From Gaopeijia sp032250675 (GTDB lineage: Bacteria > Gemmatimonadota > Gemmatimonadetes > Longimicrobiales > Gaopeijiaceae), in the NCBI GenBank assembly GCA_032250675.1, contig JAVVEY010000007.1, positions 1-46,076 on the forward strand: a stretch of 46,076 nucleotides of DNA, given 5' to 3'. Below the pieces are notes generated by a model that was given only the letters and a program-made list of their open reading frames with translations, was not told the origin of the DNA and did no database searches. Positions 1 to 7,428 of this stretch are shown one piece after another. The position numbers and the translations under genes are program-made. How positions within the stretch are numbered: the stretch's first letter is position 1; every line of letters starts with the position of its first letter.

Positions 1-271
1 CCTCACGGGCGCGCTCGTTGGCGGCCATCCGCCGGAGCCGCTCGCAGAGGTACCGGATGATGCGGCGGATCCGGCCGGTCGGCGGGCGCTCCAGCACACG
101 CAGGACGAGATCGTGCACGAGGTCTTCGGCGTCCTGGAGGTCGTCGGAGTAGTTCCGGGCGCAGCGCAGGAGTGCCGCCCGGATGCGGGCGGAGCGCAGA
201 AGGTCCCTCCAACGCCTCCTCCCTTCACCGGCGGGCGGCGACGCCTCGTTGCTCTTCACGGGCTCCCCCAT
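1..271 (-). CDS. ECF-type sigma factor, N-terminal part (cut by window edge)
   Basis: This reading frame on the minus strand starts at ATG 271 and runs off the window edge, so only about 90 residues are visible. The visible part resembles region 2 of an ECF sigma-70 factor: a helix with the segment DAEDLVHDLVLRVL, followed by a basic RRIIRYLCERLRRMAANERA helix that would match the core-binding and -10 recognition region. Sigma factors of this class direct RNA polymerase to small regulons, usually with an anti-sigma partner, which would lie outside the window. Two GTG codons just upstream (277 and 280) are alternative starts. A short ORF with a strong ribosome binding site overlaps the start. 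Without region 4 the family call is moderate. Confidence 0.6.
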   Translation of the reverse strand, partial: MGEPVKSNEASPPAGEGRRRWRDLLRSARIRAALLRCARNYSDDLQDAEDLVHDLVLRVLERPPTGRIRRIIRYLCERLRRMAANERARE

Positions 272-369
272 CGGCACCACATCCGGATCGCATCATCCGG
301 GCGGAGGGCGAGGTGGATGGCGGGGTCGCCACCCCGTGCGAGCGTGGGCATCGCGATCGTCGGCGTCAT
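256..369 (-). CDS. Possible leader ORF (37 codons) overlapping the sigma gene start
   Basis: An ATG at 369 is preceded by GGAGGA at 380-375 with five-base spacing, one of the clearest Shine-Dalgarno sites nearby. The frame encodes 37 residues and stops at 256, so it overlaps the sigma start at 271 by 16 bases in a different frame. The sigma ATG itself has no obvious Shine-Dalgarno site. This arrangement would suit translational coupling, with ribosomes ending the leader and restarting at the sigma start. The peptide resembles no family I know. A third frame starting at ATG 394 is also short. It may simply be noncoding. Confidence 0.3.
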   Translation of the reverse strand: MTPTIAMPTLARGGDPAIHLALRPDDAIRMWCRWGSP

Positions 370-477
370 CGTGTTCCTCCGGGTAGAGTTTCATCTACGC
401 GAGGCGCGCGAGGTGCCCGTCCGCCTGTGCGCGTGGCCCGTGCGTTCTGACAGGGGATCGATCCCTGCGGCCTCTAC

Positions 478-511
478 CCTATACGTGACACGACTTCGAA
501 AAAGGTTTACA
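478..511 (-). promoter_or_regulatory. Candidate ECF-type promoter for the sigma gene
   Basis: On the minus strand TGTAAACC (511-504) and CGTATAGG (485-478) are separated by 18 bases, which resembles the -35/-10 pair of some ECF promoters and would allow autoregulation. A 12-base perfect palindrome, GGGATCGATCCC at 454-465, lies just downstream and could be an operator. The assignment rests on pattern only. The remainder of the roughly 320-base gap to 690 holds no gene I can support. Confidence 0.25.
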
Positions 512-566
512 TCGCCGCCACACTGAGCGATTCGTGATGGTGCGCGGGTCGGCACGCACCCTCCCC

Positions 567-597
567 CCGTAACTGCCTTGTGCCCAACGAGTTACGG
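567..597. repeat. Inverted repeat, 8-bp arms
   Basis: CCGTAACT at 567-574 and AGTTACGG at 590-597 are perfect complementary arms around a 15-base spacer. The element lies about 95 bases past the stop of the downstream DUF188 gene in the gap before the sigma gene. It has no T-tract on either strand, so a simple intrinsic terminator is unlikely; a dimeric regulator site is possible. Confidence 0.4.
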
Positions 598-690
598 ATG
601 ACACCGAGGGTGGAGATGACGGTCCGGCCGCCGGGCGCACCCGCCGCCAATCCGGTGGCGGGCAGGCCGCCTTGAGGTGGCGGAGTGCGG

Positions 691-1143
691 TCAGCGCAGC
701 GCTCGCGTGAGGACGCGGTCGAAGGTCGCCGCGAAAGCCTGCTTCTCCTTCTGGCCGCGGGGAGGGGGACCTCCCGTCTCGACGCCCGTGGAACGCAGCC
801 CGTCCATGAAGTCCCGGATCGAGAGGCGCTCGCCGATGTTTTGTGGCGTGTATTCGTCGCCCCGGGGATCGATCGTCCGCACGCCCTTCTCGACGAGCCG
901 CGCGGCGAGCGGGATGTCGGCGGTGATCGCGAGGTCGCCGGCCTCGGCCGTCTCGGCGATGTGGTCGTCGGCGGCATCGGGGCCGCCGCCCACCCGCACC
1001 GCCTCGACGAAGTCATTGCCCGGGGGGGTGTAGAGGCGCGCGTTGGCCACGAAGAGCGCCGTCACCCCCACGCGCGCCGCGGCCCGCGCCACGATCTCCT
1101 TAACGTCATTCGGTGCCGCGTCGGCGTCGACCCAGATCTTCAT
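691..1143 (-). CDS. YaiI/YqxD family protein (UPF0178, DUF188)
   Basis: The 150-residue product matches the DUF188 family in length and layout. It opens with a strand and an acidic pocket (MKIWVDADAAPNDVKEI), has the central ITADIPLAARLVEKG segment, and ends in an FMDGLRSTG-type segment with a basic tail. The fold is related to PIN/NYN nucleases and the conserved aspartates could bind metal, but the family has no settled biochemical role. The gene lies 27 bases downstream of rhlE on the same strand, so the two are probably co-transcribed, which fits an RNA-related role (inference). Confidence 0.85.
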   Translation of the reverse strand: MKIWVDADAAPNDVKEIVARAAARVGVTALFVANARLYTPPGNDFVEAVRVGGGPDAADDHIAETAEAGDLAITADIPLAARLVEKGVRTIDPRGDEYTPQNIGERLSIRDFMDGLRSTGVETGGPPPRGQKEKQAFAATFDRVLTRALR

Positions 1144-1170
1144 GGTGCACGGTTGCGGCGCGGGAGCGCC

Positions 1171-2391
1171 TCAGCGCCGCCGGCCGCGTCCGTTACGCCC
1201 ACGCGAGCGTCCGCGGCTCTGAGCGCCGCGCGGCGCGGATTCATCGATGTCGGACTTCGGAGGGATCGCCGTGTAGTCGAATCCCTCGAGGTGCACCCGC
1301 GGGAGCTTGGCGCCGATCGCGCGCTCGATGCGCGACATCTCCGGCTCGTCCTCGGGGGTCACGAAGGTGAAGGCGTCCCCCGTCTCGCCCGCGCGGGCGG
1401 TCCGTCCGACCCGATGGATGTAGTCTTCGGGTACGGTGGGGAGGTCGTAGTTGACGACGTGCCCGAGCTCCTCGACATCGATCCCGCGCGAGGCGACATC
1501 GGTCGCCACGAGCACTTGGAAATCGCCGGCCTGAAACCCGGCCAGCGCCTTCGTGCGCTGGTTCTGTGACCGGTTGCCGTGGATGCGCTCGGCGCTGACG
1601 CCGTGCTTGTTGAGGAGCTTGGTCAGACGGTTGGCGCCGTGCTTGGTGCGCGTGAAGACGAGCGCGTCATCCATCCCCTCGCTGCGCAGGAGCTCGACGA
1701 GAAGCGCTCCCTTCTGCGCCGCCGGGACCGGGTAGACGGTCTGCGTCACACCCGAGGCGGGCGCGGCCTTGCGCTGGAGCGCGACGGTGGCGGGGTCGGT
1801 GAGGAGCTCCCGGGTGAGCTTCTCGATCGCGGGCGGCATCGTCGCGCTGAAGAAGAGCGTCTGCTTCGGGCGCGGGACGTGCCGGAGCACGCGCTTGATA
1901 TCCGGGAGGAAGCCCATGTCGAGCATCCGGTCGGCCTCGTCGAGGACGAGCACCTCGAGCCCCCGGAGCGGCGCGTTGCCCCGCTGGAAGTGGTCGAGGA
2001 GGCGCCCCGGGGTGGCGACGATCACGTCGACGCCCTGCTTGAGGGCGCGCTCCTGCGGGCCCATCCCCACGCCGCCGTGGATCGCCGCGCCGGTCAGGCG
2101 CGTGTGCCGGGCGAGGTCGTTGAAGTCCGCGAGGATCTGGAGCGCGAGCTCGCGCGTCGGTGCGAGCACGAGCGCCCGCGTCGTGCCCTTCGCGGTGTCG
2201 GCGAGTTGATCGAGTACGGGGAGGAGGAATGCGGCGGTCTTGCCCGAACCCGTCGCGGCACAGGCGAGCACGTCGCGGCCGGCGAGGGCGGGCGGAATCG
2301 CCTGCGTCTGAATGGGAGTGGGGCTCGAAAAGCCCAGATCATCGATGCCTCGAAGGAGGCTCGAGCGTAGCCCGAGGGCGGAGAAATCCAA
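1171..2391 (-). CDS. rhlE: DEAD-box ATP-dependent RNA helicase RhlE
   Basis: A 406-residue SF2 helicase. Visible motifs in order are the Q motif (GFSSPTPIQTQAIP, near residue 25), Walker A ATGSGKT (about 45-51), PTRELALQ, TPGR, DEADRMLDMGF (about 147), SAT, and the C-terminal VLVATDVASRGID and HRVGRTAR (about 325). A basic Arg/Gly-rich tail (RGRSRGRNGRGRRR) is typical of RhlE and binds RNA nonspecifically. It would unwind structured RNA in ribosome assembly or decay. The open frame continues far upstream without an ATG. I chose TTG at 2391 because similarity to RhlE begins immediately after it (DFSALGL). No strong Shine-Dalgarno site is visible, so the start is the least certain part. Confidence 0.88.
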   Translation of the reverse strand: MDFSALGLRSSLLRGIDDLGFSSPTPIQTQAIPPALAGRDVLACAATGSGKTAAFLLPVLDQLADTAKGTTRALVLAPTRELALQILADFNDLARHTRLTGAAIHGGVGMGPQERALKQGVDVIVATPGRLLDHFQRGNAPLRGLEVLVLDEADRMLDMGFLPDIKRVLRHVPRPKQTLFFSATMPPAIEKLTRELLTDPATVALQRKAAPASGVTQTVYPVPAAQKGALLVELLRSEGMDDALVFTRTKHGANRLTKLLNKHGVSAERIHGNRSQNQRTKALAGFQAGDFQVLVATDVASRGIDVEELGHVVNYDLPTVPEDYIHRVGRTARAGETGDAFTFVTPEDEPEMSRIERAIGAKLPRVHLEGFDYTAIPPKSDIDESAPRGAQSRGRSRGRNGRGRRR

Positions 2392-2556
2392 GTTGTATCC
2401 GTTGGGTGGGTGCTCAGCAGGCCGGCCAGAAGTGCTGGCGCGATAAGCTGGCGCAGAGTCGTTCAGCGAGCGCCGGCCCCTCGATCGAGGGGCCTGAGAT
2501 GTGATCCCGCAGATGGCAAGGTAGCGGAAGTGCGGGGAAAGTGTGAGGGTGGGACG

Positions 2557-3510
2557 ATGATCGATCCGATTCAGGTGTGGCGAAACTGGCGCAGCCGGCT
2601 CGAGCTGATCGCGTCGTGGGGGCTCGCGCCCACCGATGTGGTCCTCGAGGTCGGAAGCGGGCAGAACCCCTCGCCCCGCGCCGACGTCCTCTGCGAGCGA
2701 TACGTCGCGGACGGGACCGAACGCCACGACGCGCTGCCGCGCGTGGACCGCCCCCTCGTCGTCGGTGATCTCGCTCGCCTCCCCTTCGCCGACGGCGCCT
2801 TCGACTTCGTGATCTGCACCCATGTGCTCGAGCACGTCGCGGACCCCGGCGGGGCGCTCGCCGAGCTGGCGCGGGTGGCGCCGCGGGGATACGTCGAGAC
2901 CCCCTCGGCCGCGTGGGAACGGATGCACTCCTTCCCCTTCCACCGGTGGTACGTCTCGGACGAGGGCGGCACGATGGTCTTTCGGGCCAAGGAGCGCCCG
3001 ATCCACGACGCCGGGGCGAAGGAATGGCTGGAGGGGCTCTGCCGAGGCCGGCCGGGGCTCATGGACTGGATCTTCCAGCACGAGCGCGAACTCGGCGTGA
3101 TCGTCGGCTTCGTGTGGGAGGGCCGCCAGCCCGCGCGCGTCGAAGGGACTCCGGCGCCCGAGACCGCGCCGGGGTTTTCCGGCGCCGCCGAGGCGTCGCG
3201 CGCGGAGGAGGTCGAGGTGCTGCGCCGGGCCGAGATCGCCGGGCGGCGCGCGCAGTCGCTCGCCGACGGACTCTACCGCCTCACCTCCCGTCGCCTCCGG
3301 CGAGCCTCCACCCCGCGGGTCGAGGTCGAGCGCGCGCTCGTCTGCCCGAGGTGCGGAGGGGCGCTGCGCGCCGAGGCCGCGCCGGCGCTCGTCACGGGGG
3401 GCTCGGAGGCGCTGGACCCCGGAGGCTCGGAGGCGCTCGTCTGCGCCGAGGGGCACCGGCACGATGGGGTCCGCGCGGGGGAGCGCGTGATCCCCTTCCT
3501 CCTCCCCTGA
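2557..3510 (+). CDS. Class I SAM-dependent methyltransferase with C-terminal zinc ribbon
   Basis: The 317-residue product has the SAM-binding motif VVLEVGSGQNPSP near residue 28, an acidic post-II position, and FDFVICTHVLEHVADP near residue 85, which is the usual motif IV/post-IV of methyltransferase type 11. Residues after about 240 hold a separate module with CPRCGG and a later Cys-Glu-Gly-His, which looks like a zinc ribbon. The substrate is unknown; a neighbouring glycosyltransferase makes a glycan or lipid plausible but unproved. The ATG at 2557 follows a purine-rich GAGGGTGGGA. The gene is divergent from rhlE, with about 165 bases for promoters between them. Confidence 0.78.
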   Translation: MIDPIQVWRNWRSRLELIASWGLAPTDVVLEVGSGQNPSPRADVLCERYVADGTERHDALPRVDRPLVVGDLARLPFADGAFDFVICTHVLEHVADPGGALAELARVAPRGYVETPSAAWERMHSFPFHRWYVSDEGGTMVFRAKERPIHDAGAKEWLEGLCRGRPGLMDWIFQHERELGVIVGFVWEGRQPARVEGTPAPETAPGFSGAAEASRAEEVEVLRRAEIAGRRAQSLADGLYRLTSRRLRRASTPRVEVERALVCPRCGGALRAEAAPALVTGGSEALDPGGSEALVCAEGHRHDGVRAGERVIPFLLP

Positions 3511-3537
3511 CCTCGGCGTCCAGAGGGGCGCCTTCCG

Positions 3538-4743
3538 CTATTCCACGGCCCCGGAACCCTCGAGCAGGCGGCGGAAGGCGCCGCGAATCGAGGCCTGCAC
3601 GCGGGCGTGCGAGTGCTCGGTCTCGACGCGGCGCCGGAGCGCGTCGCCCAGACGGCGTGCCTCCCCGGGATCGTCGAGCAGCTCGATCGTCGTGGCGGCC
3701 ATCGCGCGCCAGTCGCGGAAGGGCACCAGGCGCCCCGTCTCGCCATCGGTGATCACCTCGGGGTGCCACTCGAAGTCGTAGGCGACCACGGGTGCCCCGG
3801 CGAGCCCCGCCTCAAGGAGCGCGTAGCCGGCGTGGGGCGCCATCATCACCCCCGCCGCCGCCATCCAGCTCTTCATCTCGGCGGCCGAGTTGACCTGCCG
3901 GATGAGGACGTCGTCGCGCGCTCCCGCCTCGCGCAGCCCGGCCTCGAAGCTCTCGCGCAGCGGGCCGGCGCCCCCGAGCACGATGAGGCGCTTGCGGGGG
4001 TAGCGCTCGCGGATCCGGAGGTAGGCGGCGAGGAGCTCGTCGCTGTACTTCACCGGATGCAGCCGCCCCACATAGAGGAGCGGAGAGGGATCGTCGATCC
4101 GGTGCCGCGCCAGGATCCCGGGGTCGGGCTCGGCCTCGTGGAAGGCCGACTCCGACCAGAGCGGGTGGACGTGGATGCGCGCGCGTGCCGCGCCGCGCTC
4201 GACGGCGTAGCGGGCGTAGTAGTCGCAGTGCGTGAGGATCAGATCGGCCGAGCGCAGCACGCGGTCGTGCACGCGAAACGCCATCGACTCGGGCATCCAC
4301 TGGGCCGGCCATCGCCCCGAGACCTGCCGGGAGTTGTCGTAGTGCGACACCAGCGCCACGACGAGCGGAATCCCGAGCTCCTTCCGCACGCGGAGGCCGA
4401 GGAGCCCCGACTGGAAGGGATCGACCACCTGGACGGCATGAGGGCGAAAGTCTCGCGCGATCCGGAGGATCTCGTGGGCACCTCGCGCGAAGGCGGCAAG
4501 CTTCGCCGGACCCCCGACGCGGACGTGGGGGGTGCCCGAGATGTCCCGGACCCGCAGTCCGGGGACGGGCTCCTCGACGCGCGGGCGCGTCGTCCGGAAG
4601 AAGAGGTGTTCGACCTCATCGAAGTACCCGATCGCCGAAGTCGCCTGCAGCCGTCCGAGCGCGCTGCGCTCCACGATCGAGCTCTCCCAGTCCCCCAGCG
4701 AGAGGGTGAGGAGGCGGCGGGACACCGCGCCGGATCCGATCAT
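3538..4743 (-). CDS. Glycosyltransferase family 4-like protein
   Basis: A 401-residue GT-B glycosyltransferase. The N-terminal half contains FRPHAVQVVDPFQSGLLG and a SHYDNSRQVSG stretch. The C-terminal nucleotide-sugar half contains LLYVGRLHPVKYSDELLAAY, LIVLGGAGPLR, and the E-x7-E region GYALLEAGLAGAPVVAYD with HPEVITDGETGRLV. This is the GT4 pattern, which transfers sugars from nucleotide-sugars with retention. No transmembrane segment is visible, so it is probably cytosolic or peripheral. Its ATG overlaps the stop of the upstream propeller lipoprotein gene by four bases (4740-4743), indicating co-translation. The acceptor cannot be named. Confidence 0.85.
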   Translation of the reverse strand: MIGSGAVSRRLLTLSLGDWESSIVERSALGRLQATSAIGYFDEVEHLFFRTTRPRVEEPVPGLRVRDISGTPHVRVGGPAKLAAFARGAHEILRIARDFRPHAVQVVDPFQSGLLGLRVRKELGIPLVVALVSHYDNSRQVSGRWPAQWMPESMAFRVHDRVLRSADLILTHCDYYARYAVERGAARARIHVHPLWSESAFHEAEPDPGILARHRIDDPSPLLYVGRLHPVKYSDELLAAYLRIRERYPRKRLIVLGGAGPLRESFEAGLREAGARDDVLIRQVNSAAEMKSWMAAAGVMMAPHAGYALLEAGLAGAPVVAYDFEWHPEVITDGETGRLVPFRDWRAMAATTIELLDDPGEARRLGDALRRRVETEHSHARVQASIRGAFRRLLEGSGAVE

Positions 4744-5972
4744 CCCCCCGTCGCAGCCGGGGTGCGGTCGAGCGGATAGACGTGAACGAACTCCACCCCG
4801 ACCTCGTCGCGGACGATCCCGACGAGATAGTCCCGCCCCACGTCGAGAGGAAGGAAGCGCTCAGGGAACTCGGGGAGCCGAAGGCGCCCGATGAGCCGCC
4901 CCTCGCGGTTTACGACCCTCCACACCGTCCCCTCCCGGTCCGGGATCTCCGGCGTCTCGAACCAGAGCTCGCCGTCCGGCCCTGCGATCGCATACCCCGT
5001 GGCCGCCGCGGCCTCGGCCGTCGGGGTCGCGGCGTGCTGACGCCGGAAGTCCGCGTGCATCGCCTCGGGCACCTGCGCGAGCTGTTCCTCGAGGAGTGCC
5101 TCGACCGCACCGGGCGGGATGCTCCGCTCCCGCTCGGGCCAGCGCGCGATGAGTCCGAGCGCTCCGGTCGAGGTGTAGCGCATCAGCTCGTCCTTCTGAC
5201 CCGTCGCGACCCAGTACCCCGTCGAATCCCCCGCAACCACGGTGCGGGCTCCGAAGTGGGGGGTCACGATGAAGGGTCTCGGGGTCTCACCCACCTGCCC
5301 GAAGAGCGCGAGCGGCTGACTCGGGAGGCTGTCCACGCGACCGTCCGGGTGCACGAGCGCGATGTCGAGTTCCGCCATCGTGAACTCCTCGCTCATGCGA
5401 AGGAGATTCGAGGTCACAAGGAGCGACCCGTCGGGACGGGGCGCCACCGGCTCGACGTTGGGCATCGGGATGCGCGCCATCTCGCGGCCGAGATTCCCCT
5501 CGAAGTCGAAGACGGAGAGGCGCCCGTTCCGGCGGTCCCACACCGCCACGCTGTCCCCCGGCACGGCCCAGATCGGCCCCGGCGCCCCGAACTCGCCCGG
5601 TCCCTCCCCACGACGCCCCCACGCCCCGAGAAACTTTCCGTCCATCGCGAAGCGCCGAATCTCGCTCGCGCCGCCATCCGCCACGAAGAGGACCCGCTCC
5701 TCCCCCACCTCGACAATTCGGGCGCCCCCGACCCGGAAGAACTGCTCCGGTCCCTCGTCCGAGGTGCTCCCGAGGGCGAGGAGGGGCTCTCCGACCTCCC
5801 ATTCCGGCGGATCGAAGTCGGCGTTGATCGCGATCGCAACGCCGGCGCTGTCACGCGTGACCAGCCCCGGTGTGCTCTCGGGAGCATCGCACGCTGTGGA
5901 TGCGAGAAGGAGAGTCGTCGCGGAGAGAGCGAAGGCACGGTGATGGCGAGGGTGGCGTCTGAGGCGAATCAT
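4740..5972 (-). CDS. Six-bladed beta-propeller (NHL-like) lipoprotein
   Basis: From the ATG at 5972 the product is 410 residues. It begins with basic residues, a hydrophobic segment and a lipobox LASTAC, so it should be exported and lipidated. The mature part has repeated blades with GSTSDEGPEQFFRVGGARIV, LFVADGGASEIRRFAMDGK and GAWGRRGEGPGEFGAPG, the hallmark of the six-bladed propeller family abundant in Gemmatimonadota-like genomes. The open frame extends further upstream to 6248, but the signal peptide fixes the start at 5972. The downstream glycosyltransferase overlaps by ATGA. The ligand is unknown. Confidence 0.8.
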   Translation of the reverse strand: MIRLRRHPRHHRAFALSATTLLLASTACDAPESTPGLVTRDSAGVAIAINADFDPPEWEVGEPLLALGSTSDEGPEQFFRVGGARIVEVGEERVLFVADGGASEIRRFAMDGKFLGAWGRRGEGPGEFGAPGPIWAVPGDSVAVWDRRNGRLSVFDFEGNLGREMARIPMPNVEPVAPRPDGSLLVTSNLLRMSEEFTMAELDIALVHPDGRVDSLPSQPLALFGQVGETPRPFIVTPHFGARTVVAGDSTGYWVATGQKDELMRYTSTGALGLIARWPERERSIPPGAVEALLEEQLAQVPEAMHADFRRQHAATPTAEAAAATGYAIAGPDGELWFETPEIPDREGTVWRVVNREGRLIGRLRLPEFPERFLPLDVGRDYLVGIVRDEVGVEFVHVYPLDRTPAATGG

Positions 5973-5995
5973 GGCTCCCGGGGGCAGAGGATGCG

Positions 5996-6026
5996 GGAAT
6001 CGGGGCCTCGACGCCCCGACGGATTC
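5996..6026 (-). promoter_or_regulatory. Hairpin in the leader of the propeller lipoprotein gene
   Basis: GGAATC (5996-6001) pairs with GATTCC (6022 region) and GGGGC pairs with GCCCC around a short loop, giving an 11-bp stem with a 4-base bulge. If the promoter at 6033-6062 is right, this hairpin sits at the extreme 5' end of the mRNA, where it could protect the transcript. No T-tract follows. Confidence 0.3.
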
Positions 6027-6032
6027 CTCCGC

Positions 6033-6062
6033 AACATATCGCTGGCGTGCCGATTCTTGCAA
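6033..6062 (-). promoter_or_regulatory. Candidate sigma-70 promoter for the propeller/glycosyltransferase operon
   Basis: On the minus strand TTGCAA (6062-6057) and TATGTT (6038-6033) are separated by 18 bases, placing a start site near 6026, about 55 bases before the lipoprotein ATG. Similarity to the -35 and -10 hexamers is fair, not perfect. Confidence 0.3.
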
Positions 6063-6176
6063 CGTATCCGCACACGCAGAGGCGAGCGCAGGCGCTCTCA
6101 TCTCCCGACAGGCGCGCGGTGCCGACATCACCGACGCCACGCCCTCGACGACACACGTCGATCGTGCCACCTCATC

Positions 6177-6205
6177 TTGACCCGCCCGAATCCAGAGCCT
6201 ACGTT
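6177..6205 (+). promoter_or_regulatory. Candidate sigma-70 promoter for the CbiX-like gene
   Basis: TTGACC (6177-6182) and TACGTT (6200-6205) are separated by 17 bases, so transcription should start near 6212, right at the edge of the palindrome at 6216-6234. This geometry, with an operator over the start site, is what one expects of Fur-type repression. It also means that the ATG at 6208 would not be in the mRNA. Confidence 0.4.
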
Positions 6206-6215
6206 GCATGCGTAC

Positions 6216-6234
6216 ATTGAGAATGACTCTCAAT
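6216..6234. promoter_or_regulatory. Fur-type operator (19-bp palindrome)
   Basis: ATTGAGAATGACTCTCAAT is a near-perfect inverted repeat (one mismatched pair besides the centre) with a 7-1-7 core, TGAGAAT-G-ACTCTCA. That is close to the well-known Fur box variant TGAGAATNATTCTCA. It lies between the candidate promoter and the ATG at 6247. A related palindrome precedes the TonB receptor at 29313-29333. Which Fur-family member binds (Fur, Zur, Mur) cannot be told from sequence. Confidence 0.6.
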
Positions 6235-6246
6235 TTCGCTTCTGCC

Positions 6247-7251
6247 ATGCTCTCTCCCGGAATCTCCGTCGTCGCACACCGTCACCCCGCCTGGACGCGC
6301 GCACCATCCGCCTTCCACGCTCGATGGGTCCCGCTCTTCCTCTTCGCGGTATGGGGGTGCGCCCCGGCACCGCAGAGCGCGTCGCCGGAGCCCTCCCCCA
6401 CCCCCTCCACCCCACCGACCGTCGGACTCCTCATCATGGCGCACGGGGGGAATGAGGCATGGAATCACTCGGTCGAGGCTGCGGTGGCGGAGGCCGCACG
6501 GCGGATGCCGACCGCGCTCGCCTTCGGGATGGCGGACCCGCATACGCTTCGTGCGGGAGTCGAGTCGCTCGAGGCGCAGGGGGTCGAGCGCGCCGTGGTG
6601 GTGCGTCTCTTCCTCTCGGGCGCCTCCTTCCGCGAGCAGACGGAGTGGCTCCTCGGGATGTCGGAGGTGCGCCCCCGGCATCTGATGATCATGCGCCACG
6701 ATCCGCCCGCCGGTGACGCATCGCACGCCCCGGCCGAGGTCGAGCCGATCGAGCACTCGCTCGAGCTCGTGACCCACGACCATGGGTTGCTCGACACCCG
6801 CCTGGCCGCACGCATCATGACCGAGCGCGCGACCGATCTGAGTCGCGCTCGCGCGGGCGAGAGCGTGCTCCTCCTGGCGCACGGGATGGGCGACGACGCG
6901 GAGAATGCCGCGGTGCTCGCCAACCTCGAGCGGATCGCCGAAGCGATCCGGGCCGCCGGCTTCGCGCGGGTGCGCGCCGCCACACTCCGGGAGGACTGGC
7001 CCGGGAAGCGCGAGGCAGCCCAGGCGGAGGTTCGCGCCTTCGTCGACCGCGAAGCTGCCGCCAGCCGCACCGTCCTGGTGCTTCCGGCCCGCCTCTCCGG
7101 CTTCGGGCCGTATGCCGAGGTGCTGGAGGGACTCGAGTACACCCCGGGGGATGGGCTCCTTCCCCACCCCGCGCTCGCCGACTGGATCGTGCGGACCGGT
7201 ACCCGGGTGGCGTGCGAATCCGGGTGGCTCAGCAGTGAGGCGTGCGGGTAG
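6247..7251 (+). CDS. Exported CbiX/SirB-like chelatase-fold lipoprotein
   Basis: From ATG 6247 the product is 334 residues. A basic N-terminus leads to a hydrophobic stretch (WVPLFLFAVWGC) ending in Cys38, a plausible lipobox, then a Pro/Ser linker, so the protein should be anchored outside the cytoplasm. Two class II chelatase half-domains follow: LLIMAHGGNEAWN with His66 and LLLAHGMGDDAENA with His212. In CbiX/SirB/CbiK these histidines hold metal over a tetrapyrrole. Cytoplasmic CbiX inserts cobalt into sirohydrochlorin; an exported form may instead bind or strip metal or haem (inference). The upstream ATG at 6208 is rejected because it lies at or before the predicted transcription start. 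No good Shine-Dalgarno site precedes 6247. Confidence 0.7.
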   Translation: MLSPGISVVAHRHPAWTRAPSAFHARWVPLFLFAVWGCAPAPQSASPEPSPTPSTPPTVGLLIMAHGGNEAWNHSVEAAVAEAARRMPTALAFGMADPHTLRAGVESLEAQGVERAVVVRLFLSGASFREQTEWLLGMSEVRPRHLMIMRHDPPAGDASHAPAEVEPIEHSLELVTHDHGLLDTRLAARIMTERATDLSRARAGESVLLLAHGMGDDAENAAVLANLERIAEAIRAAGFARVRAATLREDWPGKREAAQAEVRAFVDREAAASRTVLVLPARLSGFGPYAEVLEGLEYTPGDGLLPHPALADWIVRTGTRVACESGWLSSEACG

Positions 7252-7428
7252 AGGCACGCAAGTAGCGGCGCGCGGGCAGCGGCGCGTGGCCGGCGACGTC
7301 GACGGCCCCCGCGCGGGCTCCCGCGGTTGAACCATGGGGGCGGCGAATGTATTGCTCATGGTACGGGCCCCTGCGCGGCGGTGCCGGCGGGATCCGTGAC
7401 GGCCTCGTCCGCTTTCACCCACTCAGAC

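Noticed and set aside
2392..3462. N-terminal extension of RhlE by 357 codons
   Set aside because: The stretch is antisense to the methyltransferase gene and shows no similarity; helicase similarity starts at TTG 2391.
6208..6246. Upstream ATG 6208 for the CbiX-like gene
   Set aside because: It lies at or before the predicted transcription start and inside the operator region.
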